Position numbers and translations under genes: made by a program. DNA of 64,000 bases, taken from Cristatella mucedo. Lineage: Eukaryota; Bryozoa; Phylactolaemata; Cristatellidae. The notes under the pieces are model-generated. The model saw only the letters and a program-made list of their open reading frames with translations. It did not search any database and was not told where the DNA came from. Where the stretch lies: NCBI GenBank assembly GCA_009760855.2, contig WPIO01000246.1, positions 124,001 through 188,000 of the forward strand. Direction: 5' to 3'. This document shows positions 10,705 through 20,678 of the stretch, one piece after another (within the stretch, counting starts at the first letter, position 1; every line of letters begins with the position of its first letter).

Positions 10705-11391
10705 ATGTATCAAAAAGTCAAACTTGATCTATCTGAATATCAAATTGATCTAATTAATAAATCTAAGGAACCAATCTCTATAAGATTAAAACATGCTGAT
10801 CTTAGTGGTACTAAATCCATTCTTGTAACAGATACTCAAAAAAGAACAATAGAAAAGTATAAGGCAAGAGGAATAGGAATACAGTTGAATTTTAGTCTTA
10901 AACAGTTAAAGGCAAATAGAAAACATGGCTGAGGTATTGTTGATATAATAAATAAGATATCTGGAGGAAGAGAATTTCACTTAAAGTTGCCAGCAGGAGT
11001 AAAATCAAAATTTGTTCCAAATAGAAATTTCAATAATACTAATAGCAATAGTTATGCGGGTCCGGGAACTAAGTTCACTCGAAAAACGGAACAAGGTTAC
11101 CAAGGTGTTAATGATCTTGATAGCCGTGCACTTATCCATGATCATACATATACAGAAACTGGTGGAATGTCAGAACCAAGAAGAACAGAAATACGGAATC
11201 TGTCAGACTTTGTTCTTGCTGAAAGTGCAGCCCGTATTGCTCTTGATCCTAAGCAGCCTGCTAATGTTCGGGAGGACGCTAAAACAGTGGCTGCTATCAC
11301 GGCAGCAAAAGCAAAATTGGGTGTAGGTATTGGTGGAATGTTACACGATTCATTCGCAACTGATTTCTTAAAAGATAAAGTAAACAATTAA
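10705..11391 (+). pseudogene. Virion protein with N-terminal pX-like region and C-terminal phospholipase A2-like domain; one internal TGA
   Basis: One continuous frame of 229 codons interrupted only by a TGA at 10930-10932. Residues about 1-75 contain the core-protein-like segment GIQLNFSLKQLK seen in Polinton/adintovirus pX-type proteins. The C-terminal part has a parvovirus-type PLA2 signature: calcium-loop motif YAGPG followed by LDSRALIHDHTY with the catalytic His-Asp pair. In related viruses this domain helps escape from endosomes; here activity is inferred only. The PLA2 half remains open after the stop (from 10933), so the damage is a single substitution. Confidence 0.75.
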
Positions 11392-11588
11392 TCGAGTTTG
11401 AATAAGATAAAAAATTATCCCCGAGGCATTGTTGATAGGAAGTTGGATATCAGTAGAAAAAATATATACAACTCTTTTTATTGTATAGAAAAATGCCAGA
11501 TTTGAGAAAAGATTTTGCCTTAAAAAAATATGAAGAGACTGTTTAGTTTAATAAAAAAATTAGGGGGTGTCTAATAAAATTAACATGA

Positions 11589-11891
11589 GCTAGATACGCA
11601 ATAAAATTTATAAATATAGTAATAGCATTAGGAGTAACTGTTTCAAGTACTTATATTCAAATAACACCATCCATTAGCCATGCTGTAACTTTCTTTTCAG
11701 CTCTATCTGTAATGTTTGCGTCAGTTGATGGTGAGCTATCAGAAATAGACAAACGTAAAAGGAATGCTTCAAGTTCCAATTCTGAAATTATCTCAAAGAT
11801 TACTAATGCTTTATCTGATGATGAGATTACAAAAGAAGAGTTTGAAGGACTTCTATTAGGAAACTCACAAACTGAAATTAATGTTGGTTGA
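11589..11891 (+). pseudogene. Small membrane protein, start lost
   Basis: Open frame of about 100 codons without an ATG, ending at a TGA at 11889-11891. The first ~45 residues hold two hydrophobic segments separated by a short polar turn, followed by a charged tail (ELSEIDKRKR, then a Ser/Asn-rich and acidic region). The topology resembles a holin-like or viroporin-like small protein, but this rests on hydrophobicity only. In-frame stops lie just upstream of 11589. Confidence 0.4.
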
Positions 11892-12001
11892 TAACTTGTA
11901 ACTCTTCTCTAACAAAACTTCTCTTAATATCATTTACAAAATATCTAGCTAGTTATTCTCGTAATACCATTATTCTAACAATAGTATGTTTTAGTTAAAC
12001 T

Positions 12002-12717
12002 TCATATCGCTTCTGTAGCTCTTCTTCTTTTTTCATCTTCTCCTTCACCTGGTTCTAATAAATATCTAACGGATGTCCCAAGTTCTAATAGCTGTCCTCC
12101 ATGATATTTTGGTTTCTTTAGTTTTACTTTTTCTTTTTTTACCGCCTTTGCAGGTTCTTCACTAATCATTCTTGTAACACTATTATTTAGATAATCAATA
12201 ATCTTTCGTAAATTATTAATCCACTCTCTGTTTCTTGTGTAATCTTTCTTATTATTACTTTCTAATTCTTTTTCATAATAAATACTCTCTCTGCAACTGA
12301 TCCTTTCATTCTTTCAACTAATGCAACACTCTTTTTTGTGGTACCTTCAATGACACGTGTTTCATGTCTTTTCATTTCTTTAGCAAACTCACCTTTAAAC
12401 TCTGATCCTGGATCAACTGTCATTTTTTGGCCATTTCAAAGGACCTTTACTTTAGATATCTATTATTGCTTTTGTTACTTCTTAAGAAGACTTTGTTTTA
12501 AGAGGTCTTGAATCTTTATATCTACTAGCAATATCAATAACACTAAGTGCATATTTGTATCCAGAATAATTAGGCATACACAGAATGTCTGCTTGATGAT
12601 TTTCATTAGGCTCAACAATATTAAGGAAACCCTGAGGAATATTCTTAGGTCTTGGTTTGAATACTTGACTTATATCTGAGTCAGGATTCTATTTACCTTC
12701 TTTTTTTCTTTCATTTA
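12002..12717 (-). pseudogene. Polinton retroviral-type integrase, copy B, with C-terminal tail
   Basis: Second integrase, collinear with copy A over the core (HQADIL, then a VDPGSEFK-type motif near 12410, then a VERMK/N region near 12310) but with several frameshifts and a stop near the N-terminus. Unlike copy A it keeps the C-terminal tail, including YHGGQLLELGTSVRYLLEPGE and a final basic RRRATEAI before a TGA at 12002-12004. This tail type is typical of Polinton integrases. No open piece exceeds about 60 codons in the core, so it is inactive. Confidence 0.75.
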
Positions 12718-12780
12718 TCGTTAAGAACGACATTCCATAGAGAATGGAAATATTTTGTGAGACACGCTTAAGCACATTTA

Positions 12781-13199
12781 ATGAAGATTAATACCTTGAA
12801 AGAGGTCATCCTTATTGTATGCCAGAAAGAAAAAGGCCAAAACAAAAGTATGAAATACGTTGCTGTATCTGTGATAAAGATAAGGAAAAAACCTGAATTT
12901 GATTCTAAGCTTTTTCGTAAAAACTACACTATAATCTATTCATACTGTGACATAAATTCTAATTATAATAAAAAAAACTAACTAAGCTATATTCGTTGGT
13001 TAAGAAAAACTTTGAAAAACAATGTTGTTCTACTTCTTTACATCATTGTTTAGACCATGAAGCTATCTGCTCCATTTCTAAATTATTTCCACCTGTTAAA
13101 GGTAAGCACAAAGCAACAAAGTTAAAAGAGTTAATAGTTTTAATATTTCATTTATACTTTTCTGGACCGTACATAACTAACCAAGAGGTTAACCTTTAA
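12781..13199 (+). pseudogene. Zinc-ribbon-like small viral protein, copy B, broken
   Basis: Counterpart of 4990-5345. Two open pieces in different frames (12781-12981 and 12996-13199) are needed. The first contains a CCICDKDKEK start of the Cys pair in an alternative frame; the second has a basic segment with LHHCLDHEAIC, giving extra possible metal ligands, and ends at a TAA. Its 3' end overlaps the C-terminus of fibre copy B on the minus strand, as in copy A. Divergence between copies is substantial, so the shared frame is meaningful. Function unknown. Confidence 0.45.
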
Positions 13200-14010
13200 T
13201 TTTCCACGACTATCAATGAAGTAATACTCTGTCGGTAACCTAGTAAAATATACATAGTAATTTAAGTTAACACCAGTTGTAGAAGTATTTATAGCTCTTA
13301 CATCACCGGATACAGGAGTTGTATCAGTGTTAGGTTTGAGAAATGCTCAAATTTAAGATCCTACAACCATTACATTCAGATTTATTATTGGTGGAGCCAT
13401 TTTATTTGTACGTGAATAGATTTAGTATTGAGTTTAAAGCTTTTGGGTCCATTGAGATTGATATTACTTCCGTTATTTTGTTAAGTGTTTTATCAACGTA
13501 ATTGTTTGTAGCAACGTCAGAAGTGTTAATAGGCTCTGCAACGTTTGTTATTAAATATCCTCCCATATCAATATTTGTTATTGAAAGAAAAGCTTTAAGT
13601 AATACATCTGGTTTCATTCCACTTTATGTAACAAAATAGTCATCGTTTGATACTACCGGCTTAGTATTACCAGAATTCCAAGTAGTACATAATATAGCTT
13701 TACCATCCATATTTAAATCTCCTACCTGTCTTCTAAACATAATTATTTACTTGACTAACATTTACTTCATCTGAGGGATTAACACCTGCTCCAATGTTCG
13801 CAATACGTTTTCCACCAAGATTAAGTGTTATTCCTGAATTAACAACAAGTTGGAGTCGGCGTAGGCTTTTGTTACAGCGTCAAAGTCATTAACAGGATCA
13901 CCTAAATTTATAGTTCTATTTCCATTTGCGTCAAGATCTGACAGAATGAAACCATTCTTCTTTGATACATAATCTTCATTTTGACACTTTCTGTTCATAC
14001 TATTATTTTA
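13170..14010 (-). pseudogene. Phage-tail-fibre-like protein 3, copy B
   Basis: Counterpart of 5300-6160. The open piece 13402-13617 carries ITNVAEPINTSDVATNNYVDK, whose Asn-Val, Pro-Ile-Asn, Asp-Val-Ala and Tyr-Val-Asp positions repeat the phage stalk pattern. Further units are readable at about 13790 and 13900. The C-terminal head (13400-13170) matches that of copy A in the segment containing SGDVRAINTS. Frameshifts separate the parts. Comparison of the two copies would show whether head and stalk were under different constraint before decay. Confidence 0.6.
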
Positions 14011-14029
14011 GATCTCTCCAACACTTATT

Positions 14030-14620
14030 TAACCACTGGAATAATTCTTAGAAATCTAAACGGATCTTCTTCTTCAACAACTTGTATTTGTACTTTTTTT
14101 TATATAACATTTAATGTCATAACCAAAAGTTGCTTATTGTTAAAACGACCATATTAAAAATTATATCAAATTCAAATTCAAAGTACTTCTCATCTTTAAG
14201 AAAAAATATAAAAAGAGGTTCTCTAATTGGCATATCAAATTCATAAGTTTTTCGAATTTTAACTGTTAATGCAGCAACATAATCTTCAGGTATATCATAG
14301 CAATTCAAACCAGGAACGAATATTTCAAATTCTGAATAGAAACATCTGCTAAGTAAAACACTCATTTTAATTCTTAATACTTCTATTGAACTTCATTTCT
14401 AGAAATTTAGCTGCTATTGACTCGAATTCTTTTCCGAACAACATATATGGAAATCTCATGGGTTGAGAAATAGAAATATATTTTTTTAGTTTTCTATTTG
14501 AAAATCATTCTATGTCACAATCAATTTGAGAGCCATACATTACGTAACACAGAATACACTTCCGATCCACCTATACTAAGACTCATAGCTCTCTTCCATT
14601 GATCAGACCCTTGAATAAAA
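14030..14620 (-). pseudogene. YqaJ-type exonuclease, copy B, internally deleted
   Basis: Counterpart of 6170-6935. The N-terminal LNIGGSEVYS-type segment near 14580 and the LFGKEFESIAAKFLE-type segment near 14420 match copy A. The C-terminal part (14117-14365: RCFYSEFEIFVPGLNC) is also well conserved. The catalytic segment with the E-x-K motif present in copy A at about 6620-6700 is missing here (the sequence jumps at about 14355-14380), so copy B is a catalytically dead deletion derivative. Confidence 0.6.
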
Positions 14621-14644
14621 CCTGTTTTTTGCATTAAATTTAGT

Positions 14645-15586
14645 TATTACAATTTTTAATAAAAATCTTTCTCTTCATAAACCATATTCCCTTTGCTGCA
14701 AGTGAAATTAGCACAATTTCTATTAGAAGTTTGTTCAGCAGTATTTTCACAAATAGTCAAATAGTGGATCAGTATTGAAGGAGGATTATCATCCGGTCAT
14801 TTACTATTGAACTCAAGACTCACATCGAGTCTTGTTGTTACTCTAAGAGGTTCATCATTGTATTGGTGATCAATCATTAAAATCATTTCCACCTATTCTA
14901 GTTGGTTCAGGAGTAAAGGGAATATTACAAAGAATCTTATTCATATCAGCACAAAAACCTGAAATTCGAGATAGAGGAAGTGCAATACTAAAATTTCCAG
15001 GTACATCAACGAGGTTTTTTATAATACCTCTTCTAACTAAAAATCCAATATTTGATGTAATAGATCCTGATGCATTAGGACTAGTATAAGAATAAGTTAG
15101 CACTATATCATCAATAGAACTAGCTTCATCCTTTCTCCAATCAGTTGCAGGCCCTCCAGTCCAATTATTATCACTTGGATAACATAATAGCCCCATTAAT
15201 GTTGAAACGTTTCCAACACCTTGCGAAAGAGAAAGGCTTTCAATTTCTTCTGCTCCAAGATGAACTTTCATACTATTAAACATCCACGCACCAGCGTTTT
15301 TAACTAGTGCTGCAGCAAGAGTTCTTGCGGGAGCTCCATATGCTCCACCAGCAGCAGTCTGTTCTTGTAATTGACCTTCAAGTAAAACATAACCTTCAGA
15401 TAGGACGTAAGAGGTTTGTTGTTCACCAGGTACAATGAATGAAACTAGTTTATTATCAATACCATCAGTTTGATTTCCATTAACTTGATAAAACTCTCTA
15501 AATTGATAGCCTTAAATTGATAGTTTGTAATCAGAAAACTTGGGGTCTCCAAGTTCGAGTATTTTATCGATAGGTGCGCTCGCCAT
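14645..15586 (-). pseudogene. Major capsid protein (double jelly-roll), decayed
   Basis: The start is placed at the ATG at 15584-15586 (MASAPIDKIL). An early TAA and frameshifts follow; the longest open piece is 14870-15283. The mid-protein block IALPLSRISGFCADMNKIL matches the conserved PL-x-hydrophobic-x-GF-x-D segment of Polinton double-jelly-roll capsids, ending the first jelly roll. The C-terminal jelly roll (14645-14880) matches the fragment at 6999-7313. At about 310 codons the readable part is shorter than most Polinton capsids (usually over 400), so an internal deletion is likely, consistent with the abrupt join near 14876. Gene order next to the penton-like protein and ATPase supports the identity. 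Confidence 0.7.
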
Positions 15587-15659
15587 TCTTTCTCTTTATA
15601 AAAGGGTAAAAATTTATTATTGAATATATAAACCATCTCCAATCTTTTTCCTCATAATT

Positions 15660-16198
15660 CCATCATAACTATCAAGTTTAGGAAGAACAACAGTGTCTTC
15701 TTACATTCTCAATTTCTTTATATGTTTTTTTATCTTTCTTTTTAGGAGTTTGTCAATAGTCTACTTTTGCCTCTTCCATTTTTACTTTTCTTACTTTTTT
15801 TTGTTTTTGGTTTTAAGTTTCTCAAGCATTGCATGTTTAATCTCAAACTCCATTTCCTGCATTTTTCTTAACATAATCTTCCTCTTTCTTTCCTTTTTCA
15901 AGTTCATATTCTTGTTCTTTTTTTCTTCTATCTTCTTCAAGTTTATCATCCATCCCTTTTCTGTTAACAGCCTAATCTCGATCAATCTTTTCTTTTTTAG
16001 TTTGTAGTTCAGTAAGTTTCCTACCTTGATGCATATCAATTCCTTTGCTCGCGATGTTCATACCTAGACTAGTTAATCCAGTTAAAACAGGTGTTACTCT
16101 TCCAACACCATCTATTACTTTGTCTAAAACTCCAGATCCATAATACTTTCCTCTTATTTGTCCATGACCAATACTTGCATAACCCGCTATTATCTTTA
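15660..16198 (-). pseudogene. Small virion-associated protein: Gly-rich N-terminus, Lys/Glu-rich coiled-coil C-terminus
   Basis: The minus-strand frame next to the penton-like gene starts with a glycine-rich segment (GHGQIRGKYYGSG near 16150) and a mildly hydrophobic VIDGVGRVTPVLTGLTSLG helix. A Lys/Glu/Met-rich segment (15791-16039) that would form a coiled coil follows. The two halves are in different frames, one indel apart. Small Gly-rich proteins of this type sit between capsid and penton genes in Polintons, but no catalytic or binding motif is visible. Function unassigned; a minor virion role is inferred from position. Confidence 0.45.
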
Positions 16199-17061
16199 CT
16201 ACTTTGAAATTTCTATTGTAGCTGTAACATCTTTAATTGTATAAAGTCTATTTCCATTTTGATCTGTTAAAGTAATCCTAAAAATGCCAAATGATTCTAT
16301 ATCACCTTTTGTTGGTAAGTATATTATTTTTGGAATATGTAAATAAACTTTCTCACCACGTGCGACGTCTCTCGTATCAATGGTATATAAAGATGAAAAT
16401 TGTTCTAAAAACTCTTTTCTTTTTTCTATAAAATTAAGTTCAGGATTAACTATATCGCAATCAACGCTTATCCATTCTACATCATTGTTGTTAGAGGATT
16501 TCATTTTATTCCATGCAATGCATGTCCCAGCAAAGTAGTGTGCTTTTTCATTTTTTTATCTTCTTCTCTTCCATCGCTGTAATCATAATCAGGAGCGTAT
16601 GTTCCTTGCTCTATTTTATTAAAATCTAGGGTATCTCCAATGTTATGAATAACACAAGACATATAGCTCGCTCGTAAAACAACGTATGCACCTACTACTC
16701 TCTTAACTATTTTATTACCTTCACCAACACTAAAAATAATGCCAGTACTATATCTTCTGAGGGGTCGAAAAGTGATCCAGCTCCGTCTAGTCCTCTATTT
16801 AACGCTGCGACAATTCTAGCACTATCATAATGACCAGGAGGAACAGAAACGGAATAGTTACCAGATGAAAATAATACGATTAGTTTGAAACCAAAGCATA
16901 TCGTTTTCGAGAGTATCAATTTTTACAATGCTTTTATATGTGTAAGTAAATTCCACTCTTCTTAATCCAACTTTTTTATACCCAGATTTGAGACCAAGCA
17001 TTATTGGAGGATATTTAGTTTTATAATCTGCGTTAGAAGTCACTGATAATGTAAACTTCAT
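16199..17061 (-). pseudogene. Penton-like minor capsid protein candidate
   Basis: Starts at the ATG at 17059-17061 (MKFTLSV), 4 bp after the stop of the preceding gene. The N-terminal part has a beta-rich segment, then GNYSVSVPPGHYDSARIVAALN, a Gly-x-Tyr...LN pattern I associate with Polinton penton-type jelly-roll proteins. The C-terminal module (16199-16662) contains IGDTLDFNKIEQGTY and WISVDCDIVNPELNFIEKRK. Three frames are needed (16858-17061, 16707-16919, 16199-16504), so at least two indels. Gene position next to capsid supports the call; the penton assignment itself needs structure-based confirmation. Confidence 0.5.
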
Positions 17062-17064
17062 TTT

Positions 17065-18580
17065 CTATATTTGTTTTACTTTTTTAATAACTATTGTAGA
17101 TACAACATCTGTAATTGCATTATTCCTATTTCCATTTTGATCTGTTAAAGTAATTTTATAGCCACCTAATGATTCTATATCACCCCTTGTCGGTAAGAAC
17201 ATTACATTTGGAATATGTGAATCAACTTTTTGTCCTGGAAAAATGTCATCAGTGTCAATAATATATAAAGATGAAGATTGTTGTGAAAACCCTTTTCTTT
17301 TTTCTATATAATTGAGTTGAGGATTAACTAAATCAGAGTCAACACTTATCCATTTTGCACCACTATTATCAGGTAACAACATTTTATTCCATGCTTTGTA
17401 AGTTCCAGCAAAATACATAGCTTTTTCAACTGCTTCATAAGGAGTTCCTCCAACCATGTCACGGTCAAACGTTCCTTGTTCATTTGAGTTAAAGCCTAAT
17501 CTATCTCCAATGCTAAAAAATTCATCCTCTTTCTTAATAAAGGAATTAGGTTCTATAACAGTTACAATTGGTAAAACGGTCTTTCTTTTTCTTCCTCTGT
17601 TCTTTGGTGTGGTGGGAATTGTAGTAGGTTCTATACCACTTACAGCAGGTTCTATAACACTTACAGCAGGTTCTATAACACTTACAGCAGGTTCTATACC
17701 ACTTACAGCAGGTTCTATACCACTTACAGCCGGTTCTATACCACTTACAGCAGGTTCTATACCACTTACAGCAGGTTCTATACCACTTACAGCAGGTTCT
17801 ATACCACTTACAGCAGGTTCTATACCACTTACAGCAGGTTCTATAACACTTACAGCAGGTTCTATACCACTTACAGCAGGTTCTATAACACTTACAGCAG
17901 GTTCTATACCACTTACAGCAGGTTCTATACCACTTACAGCAGGTCCTATAACACTTACAGTTGGTAAAGTGGTTTTTTTTTCTTCCTCTTTTCATTGGGG
18001 TACTGGTGGTAGTTGGTTCTTCAAGTTCTTTTATACTTCCTTTATTCCTCTTTGGAGTTCCGGTAGATGGATTAATGTCAGAACTTTCTGCCACTGTCTT
18101 TTGAACACTATCGATAATTTCTTTTATTTCTTGATTATCTGCATTAGTCTTTGCTTGATTTACTCTGGTTATTGTTTTTTTATGTTTTCCAGATGTAATA
18201 TCAGCAATTGCTTTTTTCAAAACTAAAGAAACATCTTGAGGTGCTTTAGGTTTAGCTTCTATTGCCTTTTAAATTGGCTTATTACTCTCCATTTGAATTG
18301 CAAGGTTAGGTCTCATTACTTCAAGTTTTGTAAAATCAAAATCACCTAAATCATTTTTGGAATGTTCTAAAGCACGTTCATTTAGTTTATGTTATACTTA
18401 ATCTCTAGCAACAATTTCGGCTTCTATTCTTGCCATCTCTTCACCGTTGTTAATTATGGTTGCGGTATTTAACTTATCCAAGTTACTAAGAAAGTTTTCT
18501 AAATCAAGTGATTCTTGAACACTTCCTTCGTATTTTATATTTTTACTTTGATACAACTTTCCGTTTATCCTTTCTTTCCT
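17065..18580 (-). pseudogene. Chimeric virion protein: basic N-terminal region, EPAVSGI heptad hinge, duplicated penton C-terminal module
   Basis: Minus-strand gene between ATPase and penton-like gene. The first part (18580-17990) is charged and helical and ends in basic stretches such as MKRGRKK. A frameshift in a run of Ts at about 17977-17985 separates it from a 17-unit repeat of seven residues (EPAVSGI, 17630-17960). A second basic patch (NRGRKRK) follows, then a C-terminal module (17065-17530) clearly paralogous to the penton-like C-terminus (IGDRLGFN..EQGTF and WISVDSDLVNPQLNYIEKRK). In-frame stops occur near 18269 and 18395. A fibre-shaft-like hinge linking a core-binding head to a capsid module is a reasonable inference. 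Confidence 0.55.
17630..17965 (-). repeat. 21-bp tandem repeat, 17 units, coding EPAVSGI
   Basis: Perfect-period 21-bp repeat; the units differ mainly at one codon (GGT versus GTT, giving EPAVSGI or EPAVSVI) and once at GGT-CCT. The period is a multiple of three, so it preserves frame. The plus strand is also open across it (repeat TAGSIPL), but the minus frame joins the flanking viral protein and is the biological one. Confidence 0.95.
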
Positions 18581-18581
18581 A

Positions 18582-19233
18582 TTAATTATTGAAAATAGTT
18601 ATTTGTTGTTTTCCTTCTTCGTCAACGGACCAAAATCTTCCCTCATCTTCAGTTTTAGTTAGGTCTACAACGCAATAACCAAATCTTTACCTTGTACTAG
18701 AATCAACCCAATCTTTAAATTGTTTCCTATCTATATCACCAACATAAGACTCTCGGATATTCTCAATAACGTTATTGTTTTGTTTGAATATTATAATAAA
18801 GTTTATATTATTCCTAATCTCTCGTCTAGGTATTTTTGTAAATCCTTGAGCAAGGTAGAATACGTTCATTCTTGCATGCCTTCCTCTAGTAAAATAATCT
18901 AATATCTTTGTTTGATCTTCAGACATAAGATCGTCTAAAACAATAGCATTTCTACAATTTTTTTATGAATCAACATCTGGCATTTCATCTGTTCCATTAA
19001 CCCAAACGTAAGGATGACTACCTTTTGTCATATCTATAATCTGAACTTGTTGCAATAATAGTACAAACATCATACTTTAACCTTCCTAAAAATATCCAAT
19101 TCAATATAAACTGAGATTTACCACTTCCACTTGGCCCTAAAACTAATGCTCTAATCGGTACTTTAGGCAATGGTTCTTGGTGTCCAGTGCTAATATCCTG
19201 TCCAAAATCAAAAGGCTTAACCTTTAAAGACAT
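18582..19233 (-). pseudogene. FtsK/HerA (A32-like) genome-packaging ATPase
   Basis: DNA-packaging ATPase of the Polinton/adintovirus lineage. The Walker A motif GPSGSGKS is at residues about 35-42 of the open piece starting at 19233. Walker B AIVLDDLM follows near 18940, and a sensor/arginine region TRGRHARMNVFYLAQ near 18870. A frameshift around 19020 and a stop near 18965 separate the two halves (19018-19233 and 18687-18926). The end is read to a TAA at 18582-18584. Length of about 215 codons is close to the usual 220-250 residues of these ATPases. Both nucleotide-binding motifs are intact in sequence, but the frame is not. Confidence 0.88.
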
Positions 19234-19274
19234 TCTATATTACTTTTTTATACTTAAATATAGAGATTTATTGT

Positions 19275-19583
19275 ATGAAGTGTAAAAAGCCAACTGATAT
19301 AATCCATGAAGATTATGTTGAAGTAGATAGTACAAAAGGATTAAGAGGAATGGTAAAAGGAATTTGTACAATCTGTAGCAAAAGGAAATCAAAGTTTATT
19401 AGACTAAGAAGTACTACAGCTGCAGTTCCAGTTGCTATAGGTGAAGGATCTCTATCTCACGGAAGAAGTATTGGAAGAAGTGTTGGTGAAGGATCTTTAT
19501 CTCAAGGAAGAAGGATTGGAAGACGAGCAAGTGAACAACAAATAATTAGTGAGATAAAAAGCATGATAGACAAAAAAAAGTGA
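19275..19583 (+). CDS. Small basic viral protein with partial zinc-ribbon and GEGSLS repeats, intact frame
   Basis: 102-codon open frame divergent from the ATPase. N-terminus has KCKK and then ICTICSKRKSKFI, similar to the Cys-x2-Cys ribbon proteins common in Polintons and related viruses, though one Cys of the first pair is absent. Residues about 55-80 hold two copies of a GEGSLSxGRxIGR repeat, giving a very basic tail that could bind DNA. Its TGA stop overlaps the start of the protease frame at 19580, suggesting co-transcription. Confidence 0.55.
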   Translation: MKCKKPTDIIHEDYVEVDSTKGLRGMVKGICTICSKRKSKFIRLRSTTAAVPVAIGEGSLSHGRSIGRSVGEGSLSQGRRIGRRASEQQIISEIKSMIDKKK

Positions 19584-19950
19584 AATCATCAGCTTTTACT
19601 GATATAGAAATAAAAAATTATATAAAAAAATTTGATACAAAAAACTTTAGAGGTTTCTTTGCAAGAGATGAACTAACAAAACCGTTAGTGAATGAATTTC
19701 TTAATTGTAACACTGGAAAATCAGACCTTGCGATATATCACTGGGTTGCACTTAGGAAAGAAGGGTCCAAGTGTTTTTACTTTGATTCTTTTTTGAGCGC
19801 CGCCAATGCCAGAGGTAATAAGTTACTTCGGTGATATACCATCTTTTTAAACGTTTCAAATGCCAAAGTACAATCAAAAAGATTTTGGAAGAAGGTGTTT
19901 AATATTCTTAAAACTAATAGGGTTAAGTGAATTTGGAACAACGATGGAAT
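19580..19950 (+). pseudogene. Adenain-like (Ulp1-fold) cysteine protease, catalytic Cys lost
   Basis: Virion maturation protease of Polintons/adintoviruses, which processes capsid and core proteins. The open piece 19580-19834 contains GFFARDEL near the N-terminus, then the catalytic-His motif YHWVALRK and the acidic-residue motif YFDSF, in the expected order. A stop and frameshift follow. In the shifted frame the downstream block reads FGRRCLIFLK where the family has a Cys-Gly-x-x-Cys motif with the nucleophile first, so the nucleophile codon appears to be TTT (Phe). The gene is therefore doubly inactivated. Confidence 0.75.
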
Positions 19951-19990
19951 TATTGATTTAATTTAAACAATTTATTTACCTATTATAGAA

Positions 19991-20437
19991 ATGGAAATCC
20001 AAAATAACAAATTCGTAGTTCTTGAAAACGCTGTCGTTAACATTCCAAAAGGAAAACCATCTCGAGTTTACATAGAAGAGAAGATTTCTAAAAATTCTAG
20101 GCAATACTACAACATGTGGCTATACATTACTGAAGATATAATGCCCTCTATTAAAGACATTGTTGAAAGGTCAAGCAAGAAACTTGATTTAAAAGGATAT
20201 GATTTTAGTAAAAGATCTACAATTGGAGTTCGAATTGATTTTGGTATCAAGCCAAATATATTCTTTGATCAAAAGAATAAACAATTGAAGTTCACTTCTA
20301 TTGCTGATGTAGTTCATAAATTTGGAAGTGACTTTTCTATTAGTGGAGTTCTCGATGGTAGTTCTGTTACTAAAGACTCTTACAACTCTGAAGACAGACT
20401 TAACATTAGATTTAAGCTTGATCAAATTAAAGTTTAA
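19991..20437 (+). CDS. Intact 148-residue viral protein of unknown function
   Basis: Complete frame with ATG and TAA, the longest undamaged viral gene in the element and the last one before its right end. It is Lys/Asp/Ile-rich, has no membrane segment, no Cys, and alternating hydrophobic patterns consistent with a beta-rich fold (for example IGVRIDFGIKPNIFF at about residues 78-92). I do not recognise a family; a small DNA-binding protein is one possibility but not supported by a motif. Shared orientation with the protease suggests they formed one transcription unit. Confidence 0.6.
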   Translation: MEIQNNKFVVLENAVVNIPKGKPSRVYIEEKISKNSRQYYNMWLYITEDIMPSIKDIVERSSKKLDLKGYDFSKRSTIGVRIDFGIKPNIFFDQKNKQLKFTSIADVVHKFGSDFSISGVLDGSSVTKDSYNSEDRLNIRFKLDQIKV

Positions 20438-20573
20438 GATACTATCAAACGAGGAGAATTCAATCGTGCTGATTGCTAGATTAATAATTATATAAAACAA
20501 AAAAAATTAGATTAGTTAATTTTTTTACATCTATTTTAATTTACAAACTAATTTTGACGATTGAGTTAGTTTT

Positions 20574-20678
20574 GATAGAATTTTTCCTTTTGCGATATCG
20601 GGAATTTTTTTGACAACCGAAGGTGAAACCGAGGTTGGAGAAAAATTTGACGATATCGTAAAAGGGAAAATTCCTATC
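20574..20678. repeat. 105-bp imperfect palindrome at the right end of the viral element
   Basis: The arms 20574-20600 and 20651-20678 are inverted copies (GATAG-A/GA-ATTTTTCC...GCGATATCG) with a few mismatches. Pairing continues inward through AATTTTTT and CAACC, leaving a short loop near TGAAACC. It lies just inside the junction with the gypsy element, where a terminal inverted repeat would be expected, but no partner was seen at the left end. It may instead be a separate palindromic MITE-like insertion. Confidence 0.7.

Noticed and set aside
17456-18226. 256-codon plus-strand open frame over the 21-bp repeats
   Set aside because: It is open only because a 21-bp repeat has no stop in this frame. 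The minus-strand EPAVSGI frame connects to recognisable viral protein on its 3' side.
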